From Paenibacillus silvestris (lineage in GTDB: Bacteria; Bacillota; Bacilli; Paenibacillales; NBRC-103111), in assembly GCF_009882985.1 (NCBI RefSeq), contig NZ_WTUZ01000010.1, positions 1,140,434-1,204,433 on the forward strand: a stretch of DNA of 64,000 nt, written 5' to 3'. Shown here one piece after another: positions 1 through 8,271 of this stretch. Below the pieces are notes generated by a model. That model did no database searches. It worked only from the letters and a program-made list of their open reading frames with translations, and was not told the DNA's origin. How positions within the stretch are numbered: position 1 is the first letter of the stretch; the number at the start of each line of letters is the position of its first letter. The position numbers and the translations under genes are program-made.

Positions 1-650
1 GTCTCGACCAAAGCTTGCATATCGTTGCCGTCAATGGAAACAACATGCCAACCGAAAGCTGTCCACTTGTCCTCGAGCGGATCTAGGCCCATAACGTCTT
101 CCGTGGAGCCGCTGATCTGCAACCGATTGCGGTCAATAATGCCAATTAAATTATCTAATTTGTAGTGAGATCCCGCCATCGCAGCTTCCCATACCGAGCC
201 TTCCGCCTGCTCGCCATCTCCCATGAGGCAGTAAGTTCGATAGGCTGCACCGTCTTTTTTCGCGGCAAGCGCCATACCGACTGCGACCGCAAGCCCATGG
301 CCAAGCGCGCCTGTGTTCATCTCGATGCCTGGCACCTTATTGTTCGGATGTCCAATGAGCTTCGTGCCGAATTTGCTGAAAGTCGTGAGCTCCTCTTTTG
401 GGAAAAACCCGCGGTCAGCAAGGATCGACCAAAGGGATTCTACCGAATGCCCCTTACTCAAAATAAACCGATCACGATCTACCGCCTTCGGTCTCGCAGG
501 ATCAATATTCATCACGCGGTAATAGAGTGCAGTCAAAATATCTGTATTGCTAAGTGAACCACCCGTATGACCTGTTTGTGCCCCAGCAATCATTTGCAAT
601 AAATCCATCCTGATTTGCGTTGCTTTCGCTTGAAGTGCTCTGATTTCCAT
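1..650 (-). CDS. Transketolase, N-terminal subunit (partial, C-terminus beyond the window)
   Basis: Read on the minus strand from an ATG at 648-650, 7 bases after an AGGAGG. The protein opens MEIRALQAKATQIRMDLLQM and keeps the thiamine-diphosphate site: GHSVESLWSIL, then GDGEQAEGSVWEA, ending in the IIDRNR element of the GDG-(X)-N motif. Split transketolases carry this TPP domain as a separate subunit of about 270-300 residues. About 216 residues are visible, so the 3' end and the expected C-terminal subunit lie left of the window. It starts 13 bases after the stop of the sugar isomerase and is surely cotranscribed with it. Transketolases move two-carbon units between sugar phosphates, so the pair likely feeds an unusual sugar into the pentose phosphate pathway. 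The substrate is inferred only in general terms. Confidence 0.88.
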   Translation of the reverse strand, partial: MEIRALQAKATQIRMDLLQMIAGAQTGHTGGSLSNTDILTALYYRVMNIDPARPKAVDRDRFILSKGHSVESLWSILADRGFFPKEELTTFSKFGTKLIGHPNNKVPGIEMNTGALGHGLAVAVGMALAAKKDGAAYRTYCLMGDGEQAEGSVWEAAMAGSHYKLDNLIGIIDRNRLQISGSTEDVMGLDPLEDKWTAFGWHVVSIDGNDMQALVE

Positions 651-663
651 ATGTCCTCCTTAT

Positions 664-2097
664 TTACAGGCCTTTGCCTCGCAGCCAAGCCTGAATTTCA
701 CTTTCCGTCGGATCCACAGGGTCAGGGGTGAGTCCAGGGATATACGAACATGCTTCATATAAAGCAGGAATGACATTGGCATGAATGCCTACGGAATGAT
801 GCACATACGGCCCCTTCACAAGCTTTTCTTCCCACAGCGGCCAATCGTTTACTTCAACCCACACATAAGATCCACGTGTATAAGGTCCTTGAATTCCCTT
901 GGCTTTCCCAAGGAATAATTGATAATCGCCATGATCACCGTCAAAACGTGCCAGCGTCATGCCGCCGCCTTTAATCTCACCTTCGTGAGTCCCAGGGGCA
1001 TGATCATCGAACAAGAAATGCTTGCGCAGCTTCGGTTTATTCTCAACGGATAGGGAAACTGGGAAATTCCCGCAGTGGAACAGCAATTCACCGTTGGCGT
1101 TCTCTGGATGGCGTACAGTTAAATCCGCAAAAAAAGTAGGCGCTTCATTCATCGCTGCAGCTTGAACCATCACGGAAGTAATCGCACCATGAATGTCAGT
1201 CTCACACGTCACCGGGATTTGTTCATCGGTCAAAATGGCGTTCGCCAAACAAGGCATAATTCCCATGGCTTCCTGCAGCGATGACCAGCATTGGATCGCA
1301 ATTGCCGTGCTGCCTGTTTGCTCAGCGTACTGCTTCATCGCTACCTTGAGCGAGGCAATTCGCCTTACATCCGCTTCCGTCACTTCCGACCAGTCCAGTT
1401 TCTCCTTGATGTAATCCATCGCTTGCGCCAATTCAGAGGATTGACCGTTTTCGATGCGCTTAGTAGCACGCTGAATGTCAACGAGTGTGATCGGGTGCAG
1501 CTCAATACCGAAACGCTCCAGCAATTCGCCTTCATTGCACATCATTGTCCAAAATGAGGACGGTCTCGGCCCGATTTGCAGGATACGCAGCGAACGGAAC
1601 TGGCGAACAACATTCGCTGCAGAGATGAAATTAGAGAAACCCCTTTCAAAAACAGGATCGTTCACACGCGTATTCGTCACATAGGAAAATGGCACATTAA
1701 AACGCCTAAGCACCTTGCCTGTTGCGAATAATCCGCATTGTGTATCTCGAAGCCGCATGCCATCCTCGAGTGGAGCTTCATCGCGAGGCCCCCATAACAG
1801 CACCGGCTTGCCTAGCGCTTTGCCTACCCGCGCAACCGTATCTTCTGTACCGAAGTTACAATGTGGGAAAAATACGGCATCGACTTCCTCTTGTTTGAAT
1901 CGATTGATGATGAGATCCGCGTTAATGTTATCGTCATAGAGAAGGCCTTCCGAATTGATCCCCTCTAGATCGACAATATCGATGTCCAATCCGAAGTTTT
2001 GGATTTTTTCCCGAATGAGCACTTTGTACTTAAACGCATCCTCAGCGCTAAAAACGAATCTGCGCGTCGGTGCGTAGCCTAGCTTTAGTTTTTTCAT
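664..2097 (-). CDS. L-fucose/L-arabinose isomerase family protein
   Basis: 477 residues, ATG preceded by AGGAGG at a normal distance. The sequence has the layout of the FucI/AraA-like isomerase family: an N-terminal Rossmann-like half (GYAPTRRFVFSAEDAF, then a DAVFFPHCNFGTEDTVARV segment), a central part with RILQIGPRPSSFWTMMCNEGEL, and a C-terminal half with FHCGNFPVSL and HHSVGIHANV. Members interconvert aldoses and ketoses using a divalent metal. The exact sugar cannot be read from the sequence. It is the first gene of an operon with the transketolase subunit and is divergent from a LacI regulator, with palindromic operators in the 263-base gap. This suggests a sugar-inducible pathway ending in the pentose phosphate route. 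Confidence 0.8.
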   Translation of the reverse strand: MKKLKLGYAPTRRFVFSAEDAFKYKVLIREKIQNFGLDIDIVDLEGINSEGLLYDDNINADLIINRFKQEEVDAVFFPHCNFGTEDTVARVGKALGKPVLLWGPRDEAPLEDGMRLRDTQCGLFATGKVLRRFNVPFSYVTNTRVNDPVFERGFSNFISAANVVRQFRSLRILQIGPRPSSFWTMMCNEGELLERFGIELHPITLVDIQRATKRIENGQSSELAQAMDYIKEKLDWSEVTEADVRRIASLKVAMKQYAEQTGSTAIAIQCWSSLQEAMGIMPCLANAILTDEQIPVTCETDIHGAITSVMVQAAAMNEAPTFFADLTVRHPENANGELLFHCGNFPVSLSVENKPKLRKHFLFDDHAPGTHEGEIKGGGMTLARFDGDHGDYQLFLGKAKGIQGPYTRGSYVWVEVNDWPLWEEKLVKGPYVHHSVGIHANVIPALYEACSYIPGLTPDPVDPTESEIQAWLRGKGL

Positions 2098-2114
2098 GGA
2101 TGTGCCTCCTGTTA

Positions 2115-2128
2115 TGTTTAGCTAAACA
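2115..2128. promoter_or_regulatory. Putative LacI operator (14-bp palindrome) upstream of the isomerase
   Basis: TGTTTAGCTAAACA is a perfect palindrome 17 bases upstream of the isomerase start. A second copy with one conserved half (TGTTTAGCTAA) lies at 2182-2192. The pattern fits a LacI-family dimer site, and the regulator gene is divergent from this promoter region. Assignment to that regulator is inference. Confidence 0.55.
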
Positions 2129-2340
2129 AATATAATGTTGAGATGAAAGTTTACTAAAATTAATAGATTTATGTTTGCCTTTGTTTAGCTAATTTTATGA
2201 ATAAATTCATGCTAACATGCCAATAATGGGACGTCAATGCTGTTTATTATGAAATTTAGTTATTTTTATATAAAAAGTTTAGTTTAATTTAAATGATTTA
2301 TTGCATTTTTTTGCGGATGAAGATAAACTAAACTCACTCA

Positions 2341-2351
2341 ACTAATTTAGT
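2341..2351. promoter_or_regulatory. Putative autoregulatory operator in front of the lacI-type gene
   Basis: ACTAATTTAGT is symmetrical and carries the same TTTAG/CTAAA half-sites as the operator at 2115. It lies directly upstream of the GGGGA ribosome binding site at 2356-2360, where bound repressor would block transcription of its own gene. Confidence 0.35.
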
Positions 2352-2369
2352 AAATGGGGATTGTTCGAC

Positions 2370-3419
2370 TTGAAAATGGAAGATATTGCGAAGATGGCCG
2401 GAGTTTCCAAATCTGCGGTATCACTTGCTCTAAACGGTAAAACAGGGATCAGCTCGGAGACCCGCGACCGCGTACTTGAAATTGCCAGGGAAAGCGGCTA
2501 TTCCCCGAAGCCTCGGGCAGCTGCTGCCGAAAGCGCCGTGAAATCCCTCTCTTTTCTCGTATTTACCAATTCGGGAATCGTGCTTGAAGCCTATTATCAG
2601 CAGCCTTTTTTTAGAGAGCTGATTCATTATATTGAGGATCGCTGCCGCTCCAAAGGTTACTCTTTGCTTTTTTCATCCGTGGATATGGAGTATTTCGAAC
2701 GCGAAATTCGAACACTTGCGGAGGATAACCAAAGCGATGGCATCATTCTACTCGGGAATAACCTGAGTCCTGAGGAAATTCTGGACATTTCTAATCGGCT
2801 AGGACCTCACCTTGTTGTGCTCGACAATTGCTTCGATAAGCTGCCCGTCCATTTCGTGAGCATGAACAACTTCATGGGGGCTTATCAAGCGGGTGCTCAT
2901 CTATGCGAAATTGGTCATACAGAAATTGGCTACATTGCTTCCAATGTTCGGATTCAGAATTTTGAGGAGCGTAAAGTTGGCTTTTATGAGGCTTTGCATG
3001 AACAGGGTCTCGAGATCCATCCTGACCACATCTTTGCTGTAGCGCCGACGATGTTATCGTCCCAGGAAGATCTTAAGAAACAAATAAAGGCGTATATGGA
3101 ATCGGGCCGCCAACTCCCGACCGCGATCTTTTGCGAATGTGATTACATCGCCATTAGCGCCATGAAAACGTTGACGGAGCTTGGCATCCGAGTGCCTGAA
3201 CAAGTATCTGTTGTTGGTTTTGACAATATATCGGAGTCTCGCATCATTTCTCCGGAGCTGACCACCGTTCACGTGGAGAAAAAACGCATGGCCCACTTAG
3301 CCGTTGATTTGTTAATCGAATCCATCGAACAAGGCGTCGAGGCCACCTCCAAAATCAGGGTGGACACCCGATTTGTCGAGCGGGATTCTTCTCGTCCGCC
3401 GCGCAGCAGCGCTAATTGA
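2370..3419 (+). CDS. LacI family transcriptional regulator
   Basis: The likely start is TTG at 2370, nine bases after GGGGA. An ATG at 2376 is possible, and the in-frame TTG at 2361 sits too close to the binding site. The N-terminus MKMEDIAKMAGVSKSAVSLA followed by LNGKTGISSETRDRVLEIA is a typical LacI helix-turn-helix plus hinge helix. The remaining 280 or so residues form a periplasmic-binding-protein-like effector domain, with VVGFDNISESRIISPELTTV near the end as in most family members. About 349 residues is normal for the family. It is divergent from the isomerase/transketolase operon, separated by repeated TTTAGCTAAA-like palindromes, and probably represses both directions until its sugar ligand binds. 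Confidence 0.88.
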   Translation: MKMEDIAKMAGVSKSAVSLALNGKTGISSETRDRVLEIARESGYSPKPRAAAAESAVKSLSFLVFTNSGIVLEAYYQQPFFRELIHYIEDRCRSKGYSLLFSSVDMEYFEREIRTLAEDNQSDGIILLGNNLSPEEILDISNRLGPHLVVLDNCFDKLPVHFVSMNNFMGAYQAGAHLCEIGHTEIGYIASNVRIQNFEERKVGFYEALHEQGLEIHPDHIFAVAPTMLSSQEDLKKQIKAYMESGRQLPTAIFCECDYIAISAMKTLTELGIRVPEQVSVVGFDNISESRIISPELTTVHVEKKRMAHLAVDLLIESIEQGVEATSKIRVDTRFVERDSSRPPRSSAN

Positions 3420-3461
3420 TGCTGGAGGGTCCGCCCCACTTCCCTTCAACGGCAATACCTC

Positions 3462-3510
3462 AAAAAAGCTGCACCTTAATGGCCAATAGCCGTTAAGGTG
3501 CAGCTTTTTT
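3462..3510. terminator. Bidirectional intrinsic terminator
   Basis: Perfect 18-bp inverted repeat (arms 3462-3479 and 3493-3510), GC-rich core GCTGCACC, flanked by A6 on the left and T6 on the right. It serves the rightward lacI-type gene and the leftward uspA-type gene. Confidence 0.9.
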
Positions 3511-3520
3511 CCTTCATGCC

Positions 3521-3943
3521 TCATTTAATAATCATGACCGGGCAGTTCGCATGTTTGATCACACCATGACTTACGCTGCCGAGAAGGATTTCCGACATTA
3601 GGCCAACCCCTCGGCTGCCCATCACGATCAAATCGTGGCCATCTGTATCTGCCTGATGACAGATCGTCGTTGATGGATCCCCCGTCAACGTCATACTTTT
3701 GAAAGGTATCCTGTTCTCCATCAATTTCGCCGAAGCAGGCTCAACAATGTTCCGTCCTTCTTCAGCCAATGTTTCACTTAGCGGAACACTTATCGGTGGT
3801 TCGTTCAAGATCAACAGAGGACTCACATGGATAACCGTAATCCGGGCACTCGGAGATATATGCTTGACAAGCCGGATCGCATGATCCAGTGCTTGATCCG
3901 ATTGCTGAGAACCGTCGATAGGAACAAGAATGTTGTTATACAT
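3521..3943 (-). CDS. Universal stress protein, UspA family
   Basis: 140 residues, the usual single-domain Usp size. It begins MYNNILVPIDGSQQSDQALD, the classic first strand and loop, and ends with the ATP-binding signature G-2X-G-9X-G-(S/T), seen as GSRGVGLMSEILLGSVSHG, followed by CPVMIIK. It therefore belongs to the ATP-binding branch. Cytoplasmic Usp proteins bind ATP and act in stress survival, and no specific partner can be read here. The ATG follows AAAGGAGG. The gene is divergent from the germination operon and is closed by the strong hairpin at 3462-3510. Confidence 0.92.
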   Translation of the reverse strand: MYNNILVPIDGSQQSDQALDHAIRLVKHISPSARITVIHVSPLLILNEPPISVPLSETLAEEGRNIVEPASAKLMENRIPFKSMTLTGDPSTTICHQADTDGHDLIVMGSRGVGLMSEILLGSVSHGVIKHANCPVMIIK

Positions 3944-4098
3944 AGTTTTTTCCTCCTTTGATCGTTACATTAACTTTATGCATCCTAAGCCTACTTACCC
4001 GAATTTGTGTTCCTTCAAACTTATTCTTATACGCATACCACAGGAAACTTAAGGAAAAGATACTAGCACAACATCCTAGAGCTTGGAGAAAATACCAT

Positions 4099-5658
4099 AT
4101 GTTCGCTCGTTGGCTGAGCTCCAAAAAACATCCGAGTCTTCCTAAACAAAACATCATCGTGGAACCGATGGCATCTATGCCTTTATTCGCAACCATTCAA
4201 GAAAATACGGATTATGTCAGGCAAGCGCTCGGAAACAGCACGGATATAGTCATTCGGGAGTTTACCTATAACTCGATTACAGAGGGCGTCGCCATCCTAT
4301 ATACCGATGGCCTTGTGGATGGGAATGTCATTAATGACTTCATAATGCGAGCTATGATGACAGATTCTTTGGACATTGATCCTAAACAAAACCCTTTTGA
4401 CGTATTAGAAATGCATACGTTAACGATTGGTGAAATTCAGAAGGTCTTGGATATGAAAAACTTGTTTCATCATATCCTATCGGGCGACTCGGTTATCTTA
4501 ATGAACGGCTACACCACAGGTCTTGCAGCAAGCACCAAAGGCTGGAAAGACCGGGGTGTAACGGAGACGAATGTTGAAACCGTTGTTCGTGGACCGCGCG
4601 AATCATTCTCTGAATCGATCCGTACGAATACGGCACTCATCCGCAGAAAGATCAAGGATCCAAATTTGTGGGTGGAAACTTTTCAAGTTGGTAAAGTGAC
4701 CCAGACAGACGTTGTCCTGATGTATGTGCACGGGATCGCCCAGGATTCGCTCATTATCGAGGCTCGCAATCGGCTCAGTCAGATCCAAATTGACGGCATC
4801 TTCGAAAGCAGCAATATCGAAGAGCTTATTCAGGATGAAGTCATCACGCCTTTTCCAACGGTCTACAACTCAGAACGTCCGGACGTCGTAGCCCTTGAAC
4901 TGATTCAAGGCAAAGTTGCCATCCTGGTCGACGGCACCCCGTTCGTGCTCATCGCCCCAGCTTTGTTTGAGACCTTCCTCAAAGCTTCCGAGGACTACTA
5001 TCATCGCGTGGATATCAGCACTTTAGTCCGGATACTCCGCTATGCCGGGTTTCTTATAGCTTTATTAGCGCCTTCCTTCTACGTAGCCATTACGACGTTT
5101 CATCAGGAAATGCTGCCAACACAGCTGCTCATTTCCCTAGCCGCGCAGAGAGAGGGCATTCCCTTCCCTGCTTTCATCGAAGCCTTGTTGATGGAAATCA
5201 CCTTCGAAGTGCTGCGGGAGGCCGCACTTCGCATGCCGCGAAGCATTGGATCAGCATTATCCTTCGTCGGGACGCTGGTCATCGGGCAAGCAGCGGTTGA
5301 AGCTGGCATTGTATCTGCTGCGATGGTTATTGTCGTATCCATCACCGCGATTTCCAGCTTTGTTTTTCCTTCTTATGATTTATCGAACGCCATTCGCATC
5401 TTACGATTTCCGCTCATGGCTTTAGCGGCTTCCTTCGGATTTTTTGGAATACTAGCGGGTTTGCTTGGGCTGATTCTACATCTGAACAGTTTACAATCGT
5501 TTGGCGTTCCTTACTTAAGCCCTTTTGCCCCTCTGGAATTAAACAAACAAAAGGATGCCTTATTTCGGATGCCCTTTCAGTCGTTATTTTCCCGAGTGCG
5601 TACCGTCCATACCAATAACGTTGTCAAGAAAGCGAAGAGAAAGCCATTCAGACCTTAA
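4099..5658 (+). CDS. Spore germination protein, GerA family (A subunit of a germinant receptor)
   Basis: The open frame extends upstream, but the best start is ATG 4099, ten bases after GGAG, giving 519 residues with the usual N-terminus for this family. The first 290 or so residues are the hydrophilic N-terminal domain, with characteristic runs such as ILYTDGLVDGNVINDFIM and RGPRESFSESIRTNTALIRR. Next comes a membrane part with about five hydrophobic helices, including FYVAITTFHQEMLPTQLLIS. GerA-type A subunits sit in the spore inner membrane and take part in germinant recognition with B and C subunits, all of which follow in the same operon. Expression would be expected in the forespore (sigma-G). 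I could not identify a convincing sigma-G promoter in 3944-4098. Confidence 0.93.
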   Translation: MFARWLSSKKHPSLPKQNIIVEPMASMPLFATIQENTDYVRQALGNSTDIVIREFTYNSITEGVAILYTDGLVDGNVINDFIMRAMMTDSLDIDPKQNPFDVLEMHTLTIGEIQKVLDMKNLFHHILSGDSVILMNGYTTGLAASTKGWKDRGVTETNVETVVRGPRESFSESIRTNTALIRRKIKDPNLWVETFQVGKVTQTDVVLMYVHGIAQDSLIIEARNRLSQIQIDGIFESSNIEELIQDEVITPFPTVYNSERPDVVALELIQGKVAILVDGTPFVLIAPALFETFLKASEDYYHRVDISTLVRILRYAGFLIALLAPSFYVAITTFHQEMLPTQLLISLAAQREGIPFPAFIEALLMEITFEVLREAALRMPRSIGSALSFVGTLVIGQAAVEAGIVSAAMVIVVSITAISSFVFPSYDLSNAIRILRFPLMALAASFGFFGILAGLLGLILHLNSLQSFGVPYLSPFAPLELNKQKDALFRMPFQSLFSRVRTVHTNNVVKKAKRKPFRP

Positions 5659-5676
5659 GGGAGGCACGAGGCTCAG

Positions 5677-6873
5677 TTGATATCCTGGATGCGACTAACA
5701 GCATGCTTGCTCATGATCATGTTCCTATTAAGCGGCTGTTGGAGCCGCAGAGAGCTGAACGACATCGCCATCGCCGAAGGTGTAGGTATTGATATTTCAG
5801 ATGACGGTCAGTTTGAGTTAACCGTTCAAATTGTGAATCCGGGGAGTGTGACAAAGTCAAATGGGAATTCTGAAGTTCCCATTATCGTCTATTCTTCCAA
5901 AGGTGTAACCCTGAATGAAGCGGTCAGAAGATTAACTTCGTCGATTTCGAGAAATATCTATTTCGCTCATATTCGCATCCTTGTCATTTCAGAGGATCTA
6001 GCCTCCAAAGGAATCGTCAAAACGATGGATTATCTCATGAGAGGAAGCGAATTCCGAACTGATTTTGACGTTGTTATTGCAAGAGACAGCACAGCCAAGG
6101 ACTTATTAAGCGTCATGACACCGCTTGAGAAAGTTCCGGCAAACTATATTTTCAATTCTCTCGAAGCTGCCAAAAAGGAGTGGACTTCTGCCGTCACAAT
6201 TAAACTCGATCAATTATCTAGTGGTCTTGTCACCGCTGGAAAAAGCTCCGTTGTATCAGGCATACAAATTATAGGAGATCATACGACAGGCACGAGCAAC
6301 AACAACATTAATTACACGACACCCCGCGTGAGGCTGCAATATTCGGGCAATGCCGTTTTTAAAAAAGACAAACTTGTTGGATGGTTGAACGAGAAAGAGT
6401 CCCGCGCTTACTCCGTCATTACGAATCAATCCATGCGCTCTTCCATCCACCTGATCTGCCCCGATGGCGGGAATATTGGGATCGATATCGCCCGAGTCAA
6501 AAGCAAGATACACGCTGTCATCAAAAATGATAAACCTGAAATTTTCATCAACACGCGGACAGAAGGGAATGTCTCTGATGTGGAGTGTAAGATCAATCTT
6601 TTCAAAACAGAAACGATTGCCTATTTGGATGCACAGTACGTTGAATTTATTAAATCCAATATGGAGAAAACCATTAAAAAGACGCAGCAGTTAGGGACAG
6701 ATATCTATGGATTCGGCGAGGCTGTTCATCGGGCTGACCCGACCTATTGGAACAAAGTCAAGGATAATTGGGAGCAGGAATTCAAACAAGTGGAGCCCCA
6801 TCTTAATGTGATTGCGAAGGTGAGAGGAACAGGCACGTTAGGTGACTCTGTTGTAAATGACGTAAAGGAGTAG
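5677..6873 (+). CDS. Spore germination lipoprotein, Ger(x)C family (C subunit)
   Basis: 398 residues. TTG 5677 is the likely start, 12 bases after AAGGGAGG; an in-frame ATG at 5689 lies too far away. A signal peptide ending in the lipobox LLSGC (Cys 21) shows it is a lipoprotein. WSRRELNDIAIAEGVGID right after it is the hallmark of Ger(x)C proteins. The C-terminal half with KKTQQLGTDIYGFGEAVHRADP matches the conserved third domain. It follows the A subunit by 18 bases and belongs to the same receptor on the outer face of the spore inner membrane. Confidence 0.94.
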   Translation: MISWMRLTACLLMIMFLLSGCWSRRELNDIAIAEGVGIDISDDGQFELTVQIVNPGSVTKSNGNSEVPIIVYSSKGVTLNEAVRRLTSSISRNIYFAHIRILVISEDLASKGIVKTMDYLMRGSEFRTDFDVVIARDSTAKDLLSVMTPLEKVPANYIFNSLEAAKKEWTSAVTIKLDQLSSGLVTAGKSSVVSGIQIIGDHTTGTSNNNINYTTPRVRLQYSGNAVFKKDKLVGWLNEKESRAYSVITNQSMRSSIHLICPDGGNIGIDIARVKSKIHAVIKNDKPEIFINTRTEGNVSDVECKINLFKTETIAYLDAQYVEFIKSNMEKTIKKTQQLGTDIYGFGEAVHRADPTYWNKVKDNWEQEFKQVEPHLNVIAKVRGTGTLGDSVVNDVKE

Positions 6874-6878
6874 GCGTT

Positions 6879-7118
6879 ATGTTAATTGGCATCAGCATAC
6901 TTGTAATTACCATCCTGATTGCGTGGTATGAGCTTCCTCGTTTGTGGAATCAAGGTTGTAAGAAGACCGTTTGGTTGTACGTATCACTCATGGTGATCGG
7001 AAATGTGCTTGCAACGTTGAAAGGAATGGGAAAAATGCTGCCAAATCCAGCCGATGGAATTACGGTTTTTATGGCCCCATTAAGCAAGCTGTTATTGCAA
7101 ATCGGGTTAATCAAATAA
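6879..7118 (+). CDS. Small two-helix membrane protein of the germination operon
   Basis: 79 residues with two hydrophobic stretches, LIGISILVITILIAW near the N-terminus and the region around VWLYVSLMVIGNVLATLKGM, leaving a short hydrophilic turn with LPRLWNQGCKK. It starts 5 bases after the stop of the C subunit gene. Small two-helix D proteins are known in several gerA-type operons of Bacillus species, where they modulate germination. The size, topology and position here match that class, but assignment is by context rather than by a motif. Confidence 0.7.
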   Translation: MLIGISILVITILIAWYELPRLWNQGCKKTVWLYVSLMVIGNVLATLKGMGKMLPNPADGITVFMAPLSKLLLQIGLIK

Positions 7119-7150
7119 GTAAAGTTAAGCTCGGCATAGGGAGGCAGAGC

Positions 7151-8254
7151 ATGAATAACGAGAGTACATTAACAGCTCGGCAGCTCATGATATTTATTTT
7201 CTTGATTTCAGTGGGAACAACGATCCTTGTCGTCCCCTCCATTTTGGCTGCAGAATCCAAACAGGATGCCTGGATTGCCGGGATAGCGGCAGTAAGTGTA
7301 GGTCTACTCTTCATTTGGATGTATGTCAAGTTAGCCCGGATGTATCCGGCAATGACGCTTTTTGATATGAATGAGCATGTATTGGGCAAATGGCTTGGCA
7401 AAGGGGTAACGCTTCTCTATATCTATGTGATGTTCGTCCTAAGCGCGCAGGTTCTATTCTATATTGGTACTTTTATGACAACCCAGATCATGCCTACGAC
7501 ACCCATCCAATCCATTCATATTCTCATGATCACGTTTACTGTCATTGGCGCCAAGCTGGGTGTAGTCATCTTAGCGAGAACCGCCGAGATCTTTTTCCCA
7601 TGGATACTGTTGCTGTTTTTCTTATTGGTGATCTTTGTAGCCCCGCAGTCCAATATTAAGAATCTGCTGCCTATTGGCGAAGCAAGCTTCATGTCGATTG
7701 CTCGACCTGCCATGTTTATGATCGTATTCTCCTTTTTTCCAATCATATTTACGCTCTGTTTAATCTCAAAAGAGGCGAAATTCCCTGCGAGGTTTGCCAA
7801 ATCCTTCTTCTATGGCGGCATAACAAGCGGAATCATGATGATCATCATCACCTTATTAGGCATTCTGGTGATGGGGGCGGACCAATCGGCACGACATGTA
7901 TATGCTACTTACGCGCTAGCCAAAAAAATTAGCGTCGGGAATTTTCTTCAACGGATCGAAGTTACGGTCGCTTTCTTATGGTTTATTTCCATTTATTTTA
8001 AGCTGACGCTATATTTTCACGTAACACTCAAAGCCATTGCTTCTTTTTTTCGACTCCAAAATTATCGAGCTCTCGCAACGCCAGCAGGTTTCATTGTGAT
8101 CGTGCTTTCTTTAATGGTGTACCCCAATGTGGCCTACATCCATATATGGGATCAACTAACCTGGGTACCTCTGGGGTTATGTTTCGGCGCCTTTCATCCC
8201 GCTCTGCTAATCGGCATCGGCTACTTGCGCAGAAAACGAGTTAAAAACAGCTAA
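7151..8254 (+). CDS. Spore germination permease, GerB family (first copy)
   Basis: The open frame runs upstream through the small gene, but ATG 7151 follows GGGAGG and gives 367 residues, the normal GerB length. About ten transmembrane helices are visible. The N-terminus LTARQLMIFIFLISVGTTIL and the segment AKLGVVILARTAEIFFPWIL are typical of this amino-acid-permease-like family. B subunits bind germinants in the spore inner membrane. A close paralogue follows 17 bases downstream, sharing motifs such as KQDAW, TTPIQSIHIL versus STPIQSINIL, and the FLQRIEV segment, so the two arose by tandem duplication. Confidence 0.94.
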   Translation: MNNESTLTARQLMIFIFLISVGTTILVVPSILAAESKQDAWIAGIAAVSVGLLFIWMYVKLARMYPAMTLFDMNEHVLGKWLGKGVTLLYIYVMFVLSAQVLFYIGTFMTTQIMPTTPIQSIHILMITFTVIGAKLGVVILARTAEIFFPWILLLFFLLVIFVAPQSNIKNLLPIGEASFMSIARPAMFMIVFSFFPIIFTLCLISKEAKFPARFAKSFFYGGITSGIMMIIITLLGILVMGADQSARHVYATYALAKKISVGNFLQRIEVTVAFLWFISIYFKLTLYFHVTLKAIASFFRLQNYRALATPAGFIVIVLSLMVYPNVAYIHIWDQLTWVPLGLCFGAFHPALLIGIGYLRRKRVKNS

Positions 8255-8271
8255 ACAAGGGACGTGCTTGC

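Noticed and set aside
165..557. Open frame of 130 codons on the plus strand
   Set aside because: It is antisense to the transketolase subunit, whose TPP motifs are intact on the minus strand.
3944..4098. Forespore sigma-G promoter of the ger operon
   Set aside because: A CATACCA element is present at 4034 but no matching -35 box at the right distance, so it was left out.
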